NCBI GenBank assembly: GCA_961205875.1
Contig: OY540816.1
Coordinates: 6,644,701 to 6,708,700, forward strand
Source of the DNA: Sialis fuliginosa
Taxonomy: Eukaryota; Arthropoda; Insecta; Megaloptera; Sialidae
DNA: 64,000 nucleotides
Reading direction: 5' to 3'
In this document: positions 23,342 through 35,079 of the stretch, piece by piece
Position numbering within the stretch: position 1 is the first letter of the stretch
Layout of the letters: every line of letters starts with the position of its first letter
The notes under the pieces: model-generated
The model's database searches: none
What the model saw: only the letters and a program-made list of their open reading frames with translations
What the model was told of the DNA's origin: nothing
Position numbers and translations under genes: made by a program

Positions 23342-24440
23342 AGGTAAAGGCACCAGTTATGGCCGCTATATGAACAAGTTTTCGGTTTTTTCGATTAATG
23401 GGCTTGTTTTTAGGGTTCCGAAGAAACCCTATTAATATCGCTTTGTCGTCCGTCCGTCCTTTTCACTCAAATCTAAATAGCTCGTAAACTATATAAGCTA
23501 GAAACTTGAAATTTTTACTGAACATGTAAAATGATACCCTCTAGTAAAATATGTACAAATTTATTGAATAAATAATTTTTCAAGGGGGGCAATAAAGAGC
23601 TAAAGCTAGGTAAAAAAAATATTTTTTTTTATACCAAGGCATGTGGCACGTTAAAATGTATAACCAAACAAGCGGAATTTGACCCTTTTTTATTTTTTTT
23701 CTAAATCAAAAATGGTGGCTGTAGGGGGCTTTAAAGCAAATCCAAAAAAACAAAAAAATTGTATAACAAGACGGGTGGTACGTCAAAATGTACGTCTCAA
23801 TTAGTAGAATATGACCATATTTTTTATTTTTTTTCTAACTCAAAAATGGCGCCTGTAGGGGGCTAAAAGCAGTATATTATTCTGCCCCCCCCCCCACCTC
23901 TAACTCTGTAACTACCGGCTCAAAAAATCTGAAAAAAATTTGATAACGAGGTTTTGGTGGGACTACCAACGACAAATACTAAAGTCAATAATATAATTTA
24001 AAATTTTGGAGTTATAGGGAGGGGCGTCATAAAATTTTTTTTTTATATCTAGGCATGTGGTATGTCAAAATATAGATCTCAATTAGTAGAACATGACACT
24101 TTTTTATATTTTAACTTTAACTTAAAAATGCACCTGTAAGTGGTTCCAAACATTTCACGTAGTACGTACTTCGGAACCCTTATGGCATACACTCGTGTAT
24201 GTCTTGCTCGAATTATTTGTAATTCTCATGAACTCATTCTACTAATAAAACAAGTAACTCTTTATTTAATCAATTTAATTACCAAAGTCCGCAAATAGTT
24301 TGTTTTTTAAATTATTGCCTTTTATTTTGTTTATATTTTTTTCTCCAGTATTGGATAAAGTAAAACCAGTAATGAGCACGCAGTGATGGACACTTGCTAA
24401 TGATTACAAAATGATAAGTACTACGACACAAAAGATATAA
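23342..24440 (+). mobile_element. family A copy 4, split by D1 and 3'-truncated
   Basis: The left part starts AGGTAAAGGCACCAGTTATG and breaks within the T run after GGGCTTG at 23,410. It resumes at about 24,217 with TTGTAATTCTCATGAACTCA and continues to about 24,440. The right TIR is missing, and a family C copy follows soon after. Confidence 0.75.
23412..24216 (+). mobile_element. Helentron-like element, family D copy 1
   Basis: It begins AGGGTTCCGAAGAAACCC and has a GTCCGTCCGTCC microsatellite at 23,448-23,460. Near the 3' end lies the inverted motif CTTCGGAACCC (about 24,171), then the hairpin ATACACTCGTGTAT and the terminus CTTGCTCGAATTA. Comparison with uninterrupted family A shows insertion within a T run with no duplication beyond T. 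Inverted subterminal motif, 3' hairpin and T-T insertion are reported hallmarks of Helentrons and HINEs. A unit containing TACAGGCGCC-type G/C-rich text is repeated inside. Confidence 0.7.
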
Positions 24441-24517
24441 AATATATTTAATTTAAGAATGTAGTGGTTGCCGGGGTTTGACGGTACGAATATAAATTTA
24501 AATAAACATTTAAAAAC

Positions 24518-25298
24518 ATCTGCCAAGTAAATGCCCAGTGCTTCCTCGTGCTAAATTCGCTAAAACCGATAGTGTTCAGATAAATTGCCTGGCATTGATT
24601 AATCATTTAATTTTTATACAAATTTTACTAAAAAATCTTAGTTCGAAATTTTTCTTAAAACGCACCTGAATATTTTTTCATATATTTTTAATTTTTTGAC
24701 AATTTCAATCTAAATCTAAATTTATGCAAATGTCAAAATGACATTTAAAACGTCAAAGTGACATTTAAAACGCCAAAATGACATTTAATATATCCAATCA
24801 AATATCAATTTAGAAAAACAAAACACGAATTTTTAAAATAAATTGAGATAAATTTTTGTAAGGGAATATTTTACAACAAACGTAGTAGACCCATATTATA
24901 GGAAATTTAATGCTCTACAAAAAATATTCCATAAAATTTTCTCGTCACATGTGTCGTTCTTGAGATATCTTGAAAAAATAAATATTTTGGGGTGTCACCC
25001 CTCCCCCTTACACACGATTTTGATGATTTTGAAATGGGACCGTCCTCAAACCAAACCCAACCATTCGACCAAGTTTCAATAATATCGGTTCAGTGGTTCA
25101 TGAGTTATGCGTGTGACAAGGATTCAGGGGACGGACGGACGAACGGACGGACAGACTGACAGACACGGAACGAAAAGTGTTTGTCTTGACGTGAAACGGA
25201 TAAATCAATTTAAAATTTTGAAATTGGAGAACTTTTTTTTTGTCTCAATCTGAAACGATCACATAGCTTCTCGTATCTTCGATATTGCGAGGAAGCAA
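24518..25298 (-). mobile_element. Helentron-like element, family C copy 3
   Basis: CATCTGCCAAGTAAATGCCC and GTGCTTCCTCGTGCTAAATT open this reversed copy and TATTGCGAGGAAGCAA closes it. The CGGA/CAGA microsatellite is at 25,130-25,165. Three TGACATTTAAAACG-type units lie near 24,735-24,785. It ends close to where family A copy 4 is cut off. Confidence 0.75.
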
Positions 25299-25785
25299 AA
25301 GACATTTAAGTTTTTTAATCAAATCTAAAATAAAGTAATTAAATAATATGTATACACTTATACACATAAATATACTTCTAATCCCTTGTCTGATTAAATC
25401 AAATCAAACATTGTATAAAGAACACATTAATACAAATTCGTAAAACAATCAGTGATGTCTATAGATAACAGTGTTTTATGTGTATTCGAAAAATAATCAA
25501 CTTCGCGATGTTTTTTCTCTTCGCAAATAAATTGAGGTAGAGTTCGCGGTCGCAACAAAAAGTGAAGCGAAATGAGAGGGCAGATAAGAGAAAAGTGGTT
25601 ATATGAAGAAGTAATCATGCTGTCTGCTGGATGTCTTTTTGATTGATGGATTGTTTCGAGTAACGTACAACACACTTAATAAAACTTGTGACACTTCCAT
25701 AACATCGCAGCTTTTAATAATTATGTTTATAATCGATTTAAACGTAAACAAAACAAAGGTGAAACTGAATAAAATTACTTTTTAT
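25299..25785. other. unassigned spacer
   Basis: The minus-strand frame at 25,427-25,675 (82 codons) has no recognisable domain. No repeat shared with the rest of the window. Confidence 0.45.
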
Positions 25786-25787
25786 TA

Positions 25788-25920
25788 GGGTTCCGAAGAA
25801 ACTCTATTAATTTCACTTTGTCGTCCGTCCGTCCGTCCATTTCTAGAGCTAAATCTAAGTAAAAACAATTATACCGAGGCATATGGCACGTCAAAATATA
25901 TAACCGAATTTTGAATTAAC
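25788..25920 (+). mobile_element. family D copy 3, internally deleted fragment
   Basis: AGGGTTCCGAAGAAACTCTA and the GTCCGTCCGTCCGTCC run (25,824-25,839) match the 5' end of D1. TATACCGAGGCATATGGCAC then joins directly, so the stretch between is missing. No 3' end follows. Confidence 0.6.
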
Positions 25921-26153
25921 TGATTTTTGCTTTTACGGATTGTTGCCGTAAATATATTTTTCCCGGTAAACTTTCACTATATTAAAAAAAAATTACAAAA
26001 TTTAAAATCTAGTTAAAAGATGAATGTTTGAAATAAATTTTACATATTTTTATTATATTAGTTAGTAGGTCGCCCCAAAAATTCAGAAATTTTAAAATTT
26101 CAACCGGACAAATTAATCAGTGTGGTCACGTTCACGTCTGACCAAAAACAGTG

Positions 26154-26464
26154 AACAACGAGCTTTGATTGGTTGATTCATGAAATTACTGGTGGAATGT
26201 ACCAGAAATTAAAAGAATGTCATTTTTTAAGCGTGTAAGGAAGTGAGAAAGAAGTAACTAGAAAGAGATAGAAACTAGTGTTCTATAACAGAAACGCTCA
26301 ACACGAAGTGAACATAAAAGTTCTTTGGTTAACCTGGTCACTAGTTTCTATCTCTTTCTAGTTACTTCTTTCTCACTTCCTTACACGCTTAAAAAAGACA
26401 TTCTTTTAATTTCTGGTACATTCCACCAGTAATTCCATGAATCAACCAATCAAAGCTCGTTGTT
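26154..26464. repeat. short foldback with near-identical 126-bp arms
   Basis: The left arm 26,154-26,280 (AACAACGAGCTTTGATTGGT to AGATAGAAACTAGTG) and the right arm 26,339-26,464 are inverse copies with only a few differences, leaving a 58-nt loop. No TSD was identified, so it may be a MITE or an inverted duplication. The near-identity of the arms suggests recent formation or correction between arms. Confidence 0.75.
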
Positions 26465-26466
26465 CC

Positions 26467-27083
26467 GTTTTTCACTCCAGTAATATTCTATCTCTATGCT
26501 GCAATATGATCAAATATACCTAACCAAATTAATCTAGAAAAAAAACTTTATTATAATATGCATTATAATTCATATACAATAATATACATATTGATTTTTA
26601 AAATTATTGTTTTTCTAGTTTATATTTTAATAAAAACATAAATATTTAAATTATAATTCATGTGTATTGTGTAGGTATTATGTAGATTTGCGAGTATAAA
26701 CAAAACATTACAAACTTTGTCTAGTCATAAAATATAAATTATTAATATACACAATATAATATATAATCTCTATGTTATATCTAATTATAACTAATTTAAT
26801 ACAAAATAAGTTCAAATCCAGATATTTAGAACTTTTGTGTGTTACCTGCACGCAATGAATATTATTACCGTTTGATGGTTTAGGCTGGTTTCGTATATAG
26901 ACAAAATAAAACGGAATTACTGAACCGAATTCAATGCGGTTTTCACCAATAGTTAGATAATTTTTCTGAGCAGTATCGTGGCTATTAATATTTTATGAAA
27001 ATCTAAGATACAACATCAAAAGACTAAAAAAATCTTTATCATGTCGTGTTTTGTTTCCATGATGTCACAGCATACAACTGTCA
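26467..27083. other. AT-rich spacer with a Helitron-like scrap
   Basis: The segment at about 26,898-26,985 (AATTACTGAACCGAATTC, GCGGTTTTCACCAATAGTTA) resembles the conserved block downstream of the microsatellite in the CCGGG-hairpin Helitrons. Nothing else was recognised. Confidence 0.35.
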
Positions 27084-27309
27084 TTAAGGTATATAAAAAC
27101 ATGGAATACAGAATCCTATAATTTACGGTTTCAGTATTTTATTAATTTAGTTCACTATATCACGTCTCTTTCAAATATTTTGTCGAACAAATAGATTATT
27201 TTTGACACATGCTAACAATTAAATATTTTGAAATATATTGATTGAAAATTGAAATATAAAGAAACATTTCACTTCCAAGAAAATTAAAATATCGAAATTA
27301 ACTGTTAAT
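27084..27309 (+). repeat. dispersed repeat, copy 1
   Basis: GGTATATAAAAACATGGAAT, TATAATTTACGGTTTCAGTA and TATTTTGTCGAACAA match 55,078-55,318 over about 230 bp in the same orientation with scattered changes. The boundaries and class are unknown. Confidence 0.6.
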
Positions 27310-27384
27310 ATTATTACTATTTATTTATTTTTGATTTTTATACAAATTCTAAGACAAGACTTAATGTTTCCTGGGAGTTTGGAA

Positions 27385-27632
27385 ATATAATTTTATACGA
27401 TTTTCTAAATAACTACTAAACGGATAATATTCCGGTTTTCACTAATGGGTGCATAGGTAAAGTTTAGGTGTACCTATAGTCTTTGTATATTTTGTGTAAA
27501 AATGAAGTCGAAAAAAAAACTCGCGGTGAATCGTGTGTTGTGGGCATGTTGGGTGATCATGTCGGGTGGGCATGATTACTTTATGTTTAATTGAATTAAT
27601 ATCCCCGGGTAACACCGGGTCCAATGCGCTAG
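27385..27632 (+). mobile_element. Helitron-like fragment with CTAG|T end
   Basis: GATTTTCTAAATAACTACTA, then TTCCGGTTTTCACTAATGGG at the left; CCCCGGGTAACACCGGGTCC, AATGCG, CTAG and T at the right. The CCCGG...CCGGG pairing just before CTAG is the expected 3' hairpin. The minus-strand frame at 27,442-27,624 is not a gene. Confidence 0.5.
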
Positions 27633-28490
27633 TATTTTATAAAGTTAACAAGAAAATAATATTTTTCTTATTTCAACCAAGATTCTTCATTTGTTTTCAT
27701 TTTGTTTTTGGGATACAAAGGTAAAAATAAAAAAAATAAACAATATCGATTAATATTTGTTATATTAACAAACACTGTTGTTTCTATTATAAGTTATATC
27801 GATTGATTAATCGGTTTCTATTGTTCTATTTTTGTTTTAAACATATTATTTGCAAATAATTTTTAAACGTACTTACAAAATCCTATTTAGAAATATTAAT
27901 AATAATATGTTAACCACATCAGTTATTTTTGCCTCCTTGTGAGAATCAGCCTTAAGGAGATATATCGTCCCTACATTCCATATATAAAGTCAAATATCAA
28001 AGTTGACTAAGACTGAAACTGCTATGAAGTTAGAAACAAAAACTTTGTCCCAAGGAAACAATTTAGCGTCGAGGTATAGCTGTGAAAACAGATAAGGAAC
28101 TTAATTCTGAGAGAAATTAGTAGATATAGTTGAACTCGTGACTCCGTAGGAATCATTTTTCCTGTTTTATCAAAGAGATATTATTATTTTGTTCGTTATC
28201 TCGTGTTGCAGTTTCTTCTTTTTGTCTAGGTATTTTTTTCTTTAGAACGCCTATTTCGATACCATTATACATAATAACTTTCTGTTAGTTATTTTATATA
28301 GGTACTGTTGATTGAAACATTTAACCTAAGGTAATTAAAGGCAATCAAATATTTTTGTTTTGCTTTCAAGTATAATACATATAAATATCAAATCTACATG
28401 GTTTGTTATATTATCAAAGAGGTATAAAATAAAATAAAAAAACTATAAAGTACCTACCTAATTGAAGTAAATATAAAATATAATATAATA
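27633..28490. other. unassigned AT-rich DNA
   Basis: No gene or repeat was recognised. Confidence 0.5.
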
Positions 28491-28492
28491 TA

Positions 28493-29056
28493 GGGTCGAA
28501 CACCAAAAAATGGAGTAAAAGTGAAACAAGCTTGAAACTAAAAAACTATTTTGTTTATAGGAGAATTATAAAAACTGACATCATTATTAAAGGTTTGTTA
28601 TAGCGACCTGAAAATTTGAATCGCCTAATAAATGATGTGTTACCCCTACAGATTTCCCTGTTAGTCGATGTCAAAACGTGTGAATTAAATTTTAATTCTT
28701 TGCATATAACTTTCTGTATTGCTCAGATATTAGTTAAAGTTACAATTTCACATTGATATGCTACAAAGAAGATAAATCAAAGTTGCCTTTGTAGCTTTTC
28801 TTTTAATTTTTCGAGAAATATTTTCTATTAGAGGCCTGTTTCACTTTTTTCTAAATTAGAAGTTAAAAATGAAACACACTTTTTTCATTTTTAAAGTCCG
28901 TGTTGTATCGTACAGTTCAAATGACGTAAGTATTTAAAATGGTTATTCATAAGCGCATCTAGTAGAAAATATTAAAGTATGAATTTGTATCGTTAACTGT
29001 CAAAAAAACATGAAAAATTTGTACATATTTTGTTTCACTTTTACCCCAATTGACCC
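28493..29056. mobile_element. TIR element with GGGTC ends, TA-flanked
   Basis: The left end has GGGTCGAACACC then GGAGTAAAAGTGAAACAAGC; the right end has TTTGTTTCACTTTTACCCC then AATTGACCC. TA lies on both sides. About 18 bp (GTAAAAGTGAAACAA region) pair well. The superfamily is not certain; TA suggests a Tc1/mariner-type element. Confidence 0.5.
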
Positions 29057-29457
29057 TAGATAAAAGGAACAAAATTATTTAGAATAGATTAAGCAGGAAG
29101 ATTTGAAAATATACGTACGATGATGACGTACAGATTTAATTTTTAAATATTATTTTTCATCTCCACAATCTCTATCTTTCATGTTATGTCAAAATAGCAT
29201 AACTGTGAAATTTCCCTCTAGACAACTATAGTAATTATATATGTATATATATATGTATTATGTATATTACATAGGTATCTACGCATTTAGGGGAGGATCT
29301 ACAAAATAATATTTATATAAGGGGCTTTTTTGGCTATTTAAAATAAAATGTATATTAACTATTTTTAGAGGGACTTGAATCCTATTACTCCCCTCTCTTA
29401 AATTCGCTATTGTACACTTTACTGTCTAATATTATTGATCATAGCATAGTCTTGTAT

Positions 29458-30270
29458 TACAGACATAGAGAATGGGCAGTGCATTCTGTAATAACATAAT
29501 GGTGTAACATCTGTTCAAAAAGTGAGAGAGAGAGATGCAGTGTAGTTTGGAATATATCTATCTCTTTTTCTAAGAATCTGATTGGTAGCTTACTACAGTT
29601 CAAGGTAGTATTTCTGTCCGATATTTTTGTATATCTATTTGTGATTTTTGTGCAATAATTTTTGTATTAGAAAAGTAAATACTATAAACAATAAACATAC
29701 TATAATGGTTTATATTCCATCGATGAAATTAAAAAAAAAACATCAATTGATCTGATAGAAATTTGCAAAATTATGAACGGATATTCCGAGAAAATAACAT
29801 TTTTGCTACCAAAAATATTAAATATATATTAATAAAAAATATTTTTAAATCAATCCCCATGTGGTTGCTACAAAATGATGAGGTGGATTGCTACACTTAC
29901 AAACAGCACATACAAGATTTACTTAACAAAATTTTAAATATTTTTTTGATATAAGGTTACATTACGAAGCTACGAAAAAGGAAGAACAAGATATTATAAT
30001 TGGTTTAAAAAATTCGAAACTATTATTATTTAGAAATCAATAATTGTTTTTTTTTATAATAAAAATTTTTTATAACGTTAATTATTTTTTGTTTTTTAAC
30101 CTATTTATATATATCTATGAATATTTTAATGTTCGGGGCCAAGAATGAAATACATAGTTACACTCCTGTTTAAAAAAAGGACAAGTATATTCCAAACCTG
30201 TTTCTATCTCTTTCTTTTGACACGTCTCTGTTTTCGAGTCAGATGCGTGGTCCATTCTCTATGTCTATGG
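29458..30270. mobile_element. TIR element with AGACATAGAGAATGG ends
   Basis: AGACATAGAGAATGG near 29,461 is mirrored by CCATTCTCTATGTCT near 30,252. Inner sequence (GTTTGGAATATAT and TATATTCCAAACC) extends the imperfect TIR to roughly 110 bp. The interior holds a 63-codon frame at 29,763-29,954 (containing SIPMWLLQNDEVDCYTYKQH) that I do not recognise. No clear TSD was seen. Confidence 0.55.
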
Positions 30271-30545
30271 TGCATACCATTAAAGATTAATACATATGAT
30301 TTATTTCCATGATTTCTATTGGCGAGTAGCTATTCAAATATATTGAGATAATATATATGTACAGATGTATATACATTATGTACGTAAATTTGTACTGGCC
30401 TCATTTCGACACACATTATATTAGATCATATTGATTTATCTTACCTTTATTGATATGCTGTCCGATAGATTTAATTGTCGACAATTTATCGCCATCTGAA
30501 ATAAAATTAACGTGATAGAATAATGTACAGTAGGCACTATATCTA
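30271..30545. other. unassigned spacer
   Basis: No gene or repeat was recognised between the two TIR elements. Confidence 0.4.
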
Positions 30546-30549
30546 TATA

Positions 30550-31632
30550 CAGGGTGGTCCGGTTTGGGATACAGCTGATTCCATGGGTCATTGTTAATAA
30601 AAAAATGTCATGAAAAGGGGGGTTTATCTTCAACACCCTCTGAGCTACAGGATGTTGAAAAAATTCCTTCAGAGTAGTATTTACAAACAAAGACTATATC
30701 ATAACTTCCAAAGTAATGTAACTAGAGCAATCACAATGAGTCAGTTTCATAGGTCAATAACTAACGTATTTTTCAGTATAAGCATTATTGCTAGCCGTGT
30801 TTCAGTTCAGAGTTATTGCTCATCAAAGTAAAAAAAAATATATCTTTTTTTAAATTTTTATGAGAAATACATTTTTCTCCAAAAGTAACTATACCTAATA
30901 TGTGGTATTTTTATCATTATTTTGGTGTGTCATAATGTTATCTACAAATTCACCTCACAAAGTTTGGACCTCGGTCTTACAGTTTTGCAGTTATAAATTT
31001 ATCTAAATTAATCCCCAAAGTGACTATTTTGCTATCTACCCTATTAAATGAAACAGTCATACATTTTTCTTGTTTATATTACATATTTTTATTGTTTTAT
31101 GGTAATTTGTATAATTTTAAAACTTATTTTGTAATTATAAACAAAAAATTGTATGACGTTTTTATTTAATATGGTAGGTAGCAAAATACTCACTATAAAT
31201 TTATAACTGAAAAATTGTAAGACCCAGGTCCAAACTTTGTGAAGTAAATTTGTAGGTAACATTATGACGTACCTAAATAATCATAAAAAATACCACATTT
31301 TGTAGGTACTTTTGGATAAAAATGTCATTCTCATAAAAATTAAAAAAAAAAATATTTTTTGAGTTTGATTAGCAATAACTCTGAACTGGAAACACGGCTA
31401 GCAATAATGCTAATACTGAAAAATACGTTAGTTAAGGTACCTATGAAACTGACTCATTGTGATTGCTCTAGTTATATTACTTTGGAAGTTATGAAATAAT
31501 CTTTTTTGTAAATACTACTCTGAAGGAATTTTTTCAACACCCTCTAGTTCAGAGACCCCCCTTTTCATTACAATGTTTTACTTACAATGAATCAGTTCCT
31601 ACACTATCTGTATTCCAAACCGGACCATCCTG
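30550..31632. mobile_element. 1.08-kb foldback element with CAGGGTGG ends
   Basis: CAGGGTGGTCCGGTTTGGGA and CCAAACCGGACCATCCTG are inverse ends with an exact TATA on each side (30,546-30,549 and 31,633-31,636). The arms are about 500 bp (for example CTAGAGCAATCACAATGAGT at about 30,722 and ACTCATTGTGATTGCTCTAG at about 31,452). The opposed frames at 30,436-30,690 and 30,610-30,831 arise from the arms and are not genes. Confidence 0.85.
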
Positions 31633-31636
31633 TATA

Positions 31637-32067
31637 ATGTCTGATTAGCTAAATACAGAATAATTAAATAAAAATTATCATTGTTAATTTAATTTACAGT
31701 TAAAGAATTGTTCTCAGAATAAACCTAATAAGAAAACAGATTTTACTGACCGTCAGAATACTGATAAAAACAGTTAATTAGAATTTTAATCATGTTATAA
31801 CTTACAACTACCCCTAACATTGCCACCGGAAATTGACCATCACAAGGATTGTCCTGACTCACAATAATTCATGTAGGGATTATACACGGTGCAAAAAATG
31901 TATACTATGCTTGGTATATATAAAACTAGTTTGGATTAAGAGATGTACCAAATGGTTAGTCAAAATCAGTAATATTTCATTCGTTTTAATTTATATGGTT
32001 TTTAAATTAACCTTGACTATTTTAGAAAATTTACGTATTAATAGATATTTTGCATTAAGCACACAAA
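31637..32067. other. unassigned spacer
   Basis: The 79-codon plus-strand frame 31,833-32,072 ends in the target duplication of the LINE next door and shows no domain. Confidence 0.45.
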
Positions 32068-32078
32068 TTTGAACAATT

Positions 32079-33307
32079 TTTTTTTTTTTTTTTTTTTATT
32101 TATTGGCATTTTTGTCAATACAGCCAGTAATTTCTATTTATTTATTAGATTCTACCCCACACCTGACTAGGATTACTTGAAGGATAGGGAGTTACCTTGG
32201 GGCGATCAAGGCTGGAGACATTCACGAGGCCCGGGGATAACGGGGATTTCACTATGGTTTAATTTTAGGCTCTGAAATAAATAAAGTTTAGTTATTTACT
32301 CATTGTCAAATTATCAAAAGGTGACATCTTTCAGTTACCCTTTCATATTACAATTTTTGCTGTCTTATTCTTACTGGCTGTTACAGATTAATCTTACATG
32401 TTTTTATAAAATCATATAACAAATAATTTACATTTGAATTGTTTAGGCTTAGAAGAGACGAGATGTTGAAAGGCGGGAGGATTTCTTGGTTAATGAGTTA
32501 GTTAATTAGAGATGTTGTTTCTGTTGCGTAGCGGTGGCAAGCAAAGATCATATGATTTATGTCAGCTGTTGAAAGGTTGTCACATTCGCATATTTCTGAG
32601 GGGCTTTTTCCAATTTTATGTAGGTATTGTCGTGTTTTTGCGTGGTTGAATCGTAGTCTTGTGATTGTAACAATCATATTTCTTGAGTAATTTTCTTTAC
32701 TGAACCATGGGGATTGGGGAATCTTTGGTTGAATGCTGAAGTATGACCCTCCTCTGAGTTTAGCCGATTCTGTCCAAAATATCTGCCATCGTTCCGTCAT
32801 GAGACTTTTATATATTGGAATGGTATCCTGAAAGGGTATTATGCTGTCTATTGTAGAGTTTTCCCTGACTACCTCCTTCGCCAGTTCATCGACTTCTTCA
32901 TTCCCTTGTATGCCGCTGTGGGCCTTTACCCACACCAGGATCACTTTGTAGCCCCTTAGATACATCTTCTTTATGAGGGACTTTATTTCATATATCAGGT
33001 GGTTGTTTATTACTTTTGTGTCGGATGTCTTGAGAGTTTTTAACAATGATTGAGAGTCAGAGAAGATGATGATGTTTGATGTTATATTTTCCATCAGTGC
33101 AAATTCTATGGATTTTTTAACTGCAATTGTTTCGGCTGTGAAAATGGTTGCTGCATTATCGATTTTGAGTTTTTGACGAATGTTCATTGACGGAATAATA
33201 AAAGCTGCCGCCACTCCATTTTGTGTTTTCGATCCATCTGTATAAATAGCTAAGGGATGGTTAAAATATTCTTGGATTTCTGCAATGATGATCTGGTTTG
33301 CATGCTG
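32079..33307 (-). mobile_element. 5'-truncated non-LTR retrotransposon (LINE)
   Basis: Read on the minus strand, it holds the last part of an ORF2-like protein, a 3' untranslated region of about 420 bp with AATAAA motifs, and a poly(A) tract (T run 32,079-32,097). The 11-bp duplication TTTGAACAATT lies at 32,068-32,078 and 33,308-33,318. Endonuclease and reverse transcriptase domains are absent, as expected from incomplete reverse transcription. A C-terminal RNase H is typical of the I/LOA/R1-related group of LINEs and argues against RTE or CR1. The target was a family F element, whose sequence resumes on the right. Confidence 0.9.
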
Positions 33308-33316
33308 TTTGAACAA
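32498..33316 (-). CDS. LINE ORF2 C-terminal fragment: RNase H domain
   Basis: This open segment of 272 codons encodes a ribonuclease H domain, which degrades the RNA strand of RNA-DNA hybrids during retrotransposition. The acidic motif is visible: D27 in YTDGSK, E62 in TAET, D87 in FSDSQS, H133 in KAHSGIQGNEEVD and D143 in the same motif. A C-x-C-x9-H-x4-C cluster at C243, C245, H255 and C260 matches the cysteine-rich tail of many LINE ORF2 proteins. There is no genuine start: the first three codons are target-site sequence, the first being TTG, and the upstream polymerase is missing. It is a dead 5' truncation although this part remains open, which suggests a fairly young insertion. Confidence 0.9.
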   Translation of the reverse strand: MFKQHANQIIIAEIQEYFNHPLAIYTDGSKTQNGVAAAFIIPSMNIRQKLKIDNAATIFTAETIAVKKSIEFALMENITSNIIIFSDSQSLLKTLKTSDTKVINNHLIYEIKSLIKKMYLRGYKVILVWVKAHSGIQGNEEVDELAKEVVRENSTIDSIIPFQDTIPIYKSLMTERWQIFWTESAKLRGGSYFSIQPKIPQSPWFSKENYSRNMIVTITRLRFNHAKTRQYLHKIGKSPSEICECDNLSTADINHMIFACHRYATETTSLIN

Positions 33317-33683
33317 TTGATCGAGAAAAATATTTCAAGAAAAAAAAAGTTCATAAGCATGTGTCCGGAAATTCTTCGCAAGAGAGCTACAGACTCAAAT
33401 ATTTTGTCTAAAATTAGTTTTTATTTAATATTTTGAGAACCCATTGTGAAACAGTTATGAAATTTTATAATCGGTTTAGTATTAAACACGTATTAATACT
33501 AAACCGATTATAAAATGAAAGATCGACTGAAAATTTTGAAATCGTAGAACAATTTTTCTTTAAAAAATGATCACAAAGCTTTTCGTATTTTCGATAATAA
33601 AACAACTCATAACAAAGATACAACGCATTTTATTTATTATTGAATAAAAATCACAATTGTCATGGAAAACTAAAATATTTATA
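33308..33683 (+). mobile_element. family F element copy 3, fragment split by the LINE
   Basis: TTGAACAATTGATCGAGAAA through AATACTAAACCGATTATAAA to AAAACTAAAATATTT matches 9234-9880 apart from the second tandem unit, which is missing here. Left of the LINE only ACAAATTTGAACAA resembles the family, so the CAGGG terminus has been lost or has diverged. Confidence 0.65.
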
Positions 33684-34380
33684 CATTCGTACCCTGTTAT
33701 AACCTTTGCAACAAAGCAATAATAATTGTGGGTTATCGTGTTTCAGATATATGCGTTATTATTTTACAGAAATAATAATATATACATGAAATTCTATATT
33801 ATACATAAATATAATACTTTGTATCAATAAAGAACAAACATATATCTATATTTTGCAATATCATTTTTTAAATCTGATTTTTATTTTATGGTTTAAAACA
33901 TCCTTTATCTTACGATCTTCTCCAAAATTAAATTAAAAAAATATTAGATACTGATAGAAAAGTCAAAAAGTACAAAATACGACGTGGAATAGAATCCGAA
34001 AGAATAGTATTAAGAGAATAATCGAAAAACCTTAGATAAATGGAGTGAAATAAAATGGTTTAAAAGCAATTAGTTCAAAAAATATAAAAAAATACATAAA
34101 TTTTAAGAGAACTTTCAAGGATTTCGTATTAAATTCAATTTGCATGAAAGTTTTAAATTTTCATAATGTGTAGTTAACTTTGGTTCTTTCCTCTTGAGAA
34201 TAATTGTTTTCTTTTTCACAAATTTTATAAAAATGTATGTAGATATATACATATATTTTTTAATATTAATAAATGTGTTTTATTAGTATTTATGATTAAA
34301 AAAATATTAAGGAGTAACTACACTTGAGATTGTAATTATAAATTTATTAAATTTAACATTGTGTGTAAATAAAAATATAT
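33684..34380. other. unassigned AT-rich DNA
   Basis: No gene or shared repeat. Confidence 0.5.
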
Positions 34381-34388
34381 ATTTGTAT

Positions 34389-35063
34389 CAGGGACTTGAA
34401 CCGGAATTTATTTATGGTTCGGGTTCGGTTCGGATTCAAAGATAAATTTCGGTTCAGGTTCGGGTTTGGGTTCAACATGTTGCAAACTATTTGAGTTTAA
34501 AAATCGTTATTTTTTTAGGGTTCAGGTTCGGATTCAGGCTCAAGTTTGTAATTGAAAGAAAATTATTTTGTTCGAATAAAAATTATAATTAACAAATAAA
34601 ACATTTTCTGAAGAAGAAAAAAACATTGATAGCCATTAAATTATTGCTAGAAAAAAGGGTAAAAAATAAAATTACATTTAAAAGATTGAAATTTCTGATT
34701 TTAAGATTTTTTTGCAAATTAAAATGTAATTCAGTTATAGAATCAAAAAATATAGTAAAAAATATGTAAATTTCAGTAGTTGACTAGATAAATCACATCA
34801 TACCATAAAATTCAAACAGTTTTTCAGTATTAGTACATTTTATAATCTCTTTTAAAAATAATTGGAGGAAAATATTAAAATAATAAAAATAATTTATTGA
34901 ACCTTTTAAAAATATATGGTTACCGGTTATCCATGAAAAGGTTTGGATTCAGGTTCAGGTTCGTTGACTTTGAGATATAGCGGTTCGGTTCGGGTTCAGG
35001 TTAATGAAAAATACGGTTTTTTCGGGTTTACGTTTCGGGTTCGGATTTAGGTTCAAGTCCCTG
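34389..35063 (+). mobile_element. hAT-type element, family G copy 2
   Basis: CAGGGACTTGAACCGGAATT opens it and GGTTCAAGTCCCTG closes it. The flanks ATTTGTAT (34,381-34,388) and ATTTCTAT (35,064-35,071) agree at 7 of 8 bases. GGTTCGG/GGTTCAGG motifs are reiterated in both ends. This is the best-preserved member of family G (675 bp). No transposase. Confidence 0.85.
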
Positions 35064-35079
35064 ATTTCTATAATATGTA

